5,798 nt of DNA from Clostridiales bacterium. Lineage in GTDB: Bacteria > Bacillota > Clostridia > Christensenellales > Aristaeellaceae. Below are positions 5,455 to 5,798 of this stretch, piece by piece (within the stretch, counting starts at the first letter, position 1; each line of letters starts with the position of its first letter). Below the pieces are notes generated by a model. The model did not search any database. It was not told where the DNA came from and saw only the letters and a list, made by a program, of their open reading frames with translations. Position numbers and translations under genes: made by a program. The stretch covers positions 1 through 5,798 of the forward strand of contig SFGO01000123.1 of NCBI GenBank assembly GCA_004556545.1, written 5' to 3'.

Positions 5455-5506
5455 GGCAAACAACAAGCGGAGCGCACGGCAGTGCGGGCCGCGCCGATTG
5501 TTTGCC
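5455..5506. repeat. Nested hairpin with a GGCA-loop core
   Basis: GGCAAACAA (5455-5463) pairs with TTGTTTGCC (5498-5506). Inside, GCGG (5467-5470) can pair with CCGC (5489-5492), and CGCAC (5473-5477) pairs with GTGCG (5482-5486) around GGCA. The 10-nt core CACGGCAGTG also forms the tip of the hairpin at 335-354 in the left element, where the lower stem differs. Confidence 0.7.
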
Positions 5507-5522
5507 CCGAGGAAAGCCATGA

Positions 5523-5578
5523 GGCCTGACGCGCCGACTCCGGCGCGGGAGAAGGGCTTGCAGCCCTATGGGGCGCTC
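5523..5578. repeat. Right-hand repeat unit, copy 1
   Basis: It starts with a 26-nt segment identical to 5666-5691 that contains the hairpin CGCGCCG/CGGCGCG (5530-5547, loop ACTC). Next comes a hairpin AGGGCT/AGCCCT (5553-5567), then GGGGCGCTC. The segment after it, up to about 5605, looks like a degraded form of the long hairpin that follows copy 2, sharing GGTGGCG in the loop position. Confidence 0.75.
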
Positions 5579-5606
5579 GATTGCTTCAGGTGGCGATCCG
5601 AAGGGG

Positions 5607-5668
5607 ACTGGGGGCGAGCGGAAAGCCCCCAGTGCGCCCGCAGGCGCAAACCCCTGCCCCGGTGGGGC
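5607..5668. repeat. Hairpin cluster between the two units, including the second 19-nt repeat
   Basis: ACTGGGGGC (5607-5615) pairs with GCCCCCAGT (5625-5633) around a 9-nt loop. The 19-nt repeat at 5632-5650 forms TGCGCC/GGCGCA. GCCCC/GGGGC (5656-5668, loop GGT) leads straight into the next repeat unit. No coding potential is seen. Confidence 0.65.
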
Positions 5669-5720
5669 CTGACGCGCCGACTCCGGCGCGGATTGGGATT
5701 TGCCGTCCCAAGGGGCGCTC
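5666..5720. repeat. Right-hand repeat unit, copy 2
   Basis: It repeats the 26-nt segment of copy 1, 143 bp further on, with the same CGCGCCG/CGGCGCG hairpin (5673-5690). The next hairpin is TTGGGA/TCCCAA (5693-5711), unrelated in sequence to the AGGGCT/AGCCCT of copy 1 but in the same place, before the shared GGGGCGCTC. Confidence 0.75.
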
Positions 5721-5753
5721 ACACTTTTCTTTCGGTGGCGAAAGAAAAGTGTG
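5720..5753. repeat. Perfect 15-bp inverted repeat with GTGG loop
   Basis: CACACTTTTCTTTCG (5720-5734) pairs perfectly with 5739-5753. It is AT-rich unlike the surrounding GC-rich hairpins. On the minus strand the descending arm ends in a T-rich run, but no U-tract follows the stem on either strand, so it is not a standard terminator. Similar palindromes are, from memory, common between genes of gut Oscillospirales; this was not searched. Confidence 0.75.
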
Positions 5754-5798
5754 CAAAAGAAAGCCAGCGGCACGGCGACTCCGGGAAAAAGCCCTTTA
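5754..5798. other. Right edge, no gene seen
   Basis: The last 45 bases contain no supported reading frame. CGGCGACTCCGGG at 5773-5785 resembles the core of the 5523 and 5666 units, so a third, diverged unit may begin here and run out of the window. Confidence 0.3.

Noticed and set aside
5322..5650. CRISPR-like array from the repeated 19-nt hairpin
   Set aside because: There are only two copies, 310 bp apart, with no regular spacers and no cas genes.
5366..5773. Minus-strand 135-codon frame in the right repeats
   Set aside because: It is made wholly of palindromic repeats, has no recognisable domain, and no good ribosome binding site was noted. Such frames are often annotated as hypothetical proteins by mistake.

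Overview
The window looks like a moderately GC-rich genome of class Clostridia (Firmicutes), probably an Oscillospirales- or Christensenellales-type gut anaerobe. That is inferred from the protein types, the GAAAGG-core Shine-Dalgarno sites, the sigma-A-like promoters and the GC-rich hairpin-filled spacers; no marker gene is present to prove it.

All confident genes lie on the minus strand. Read in the direction of transcription (high to low coordinates) they are: a nucleoside (uridine-type) kinase with a threonyl-tRNA-synthetase-like N-terminus (5182-3506), a membrane-bound family 2 glycosyltransferase (3436-2045) and guaB, IMP dehydrogenase (1972-512). The gaps are 69 and 72 bp. Each gap has a near-consensus promoter whose -35 hexamer TTGACA contains the TGA stop codon of the gene before it, so the genes can be read as an operon and also restarted one by one. 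A 12-bp GC stem follows guaB. Two of the products work in nucleotide metabolism (pyrimidine salvage, guanine nucleotide synthesis). The glycosyltransferase would use nucleotide sugars, but its product cannot be told from the sequence. At the extreme left edge (1-73, minus) is the N-terminus of what looks like an IS1182-type transposase.

The two gene-free stretches (74-511 and 5183-5798) are packed with hairpins and are the most unusual part of the window. The left one contains a nested, multibranched inverted-repeat structure (126-367). A double-hairpin module of about 51 nt occurs three times, twice convergently in the left stretch and once in the right. Its copies differ almost only in loops or by paired, compensatory changes in stems. 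The right stretch also has a two-unit repeat (5523 and 5666) in which one hairpin has been replaced by another of unrelated sequence, and a perfect 15-bp stem (5720-5753). This is the signature of a structure-conserved repeat family: a mobile palindromic element, a structured RNA, or both. I see no CRISPR array, tRNA, rRNA or recognisable riboswitch.
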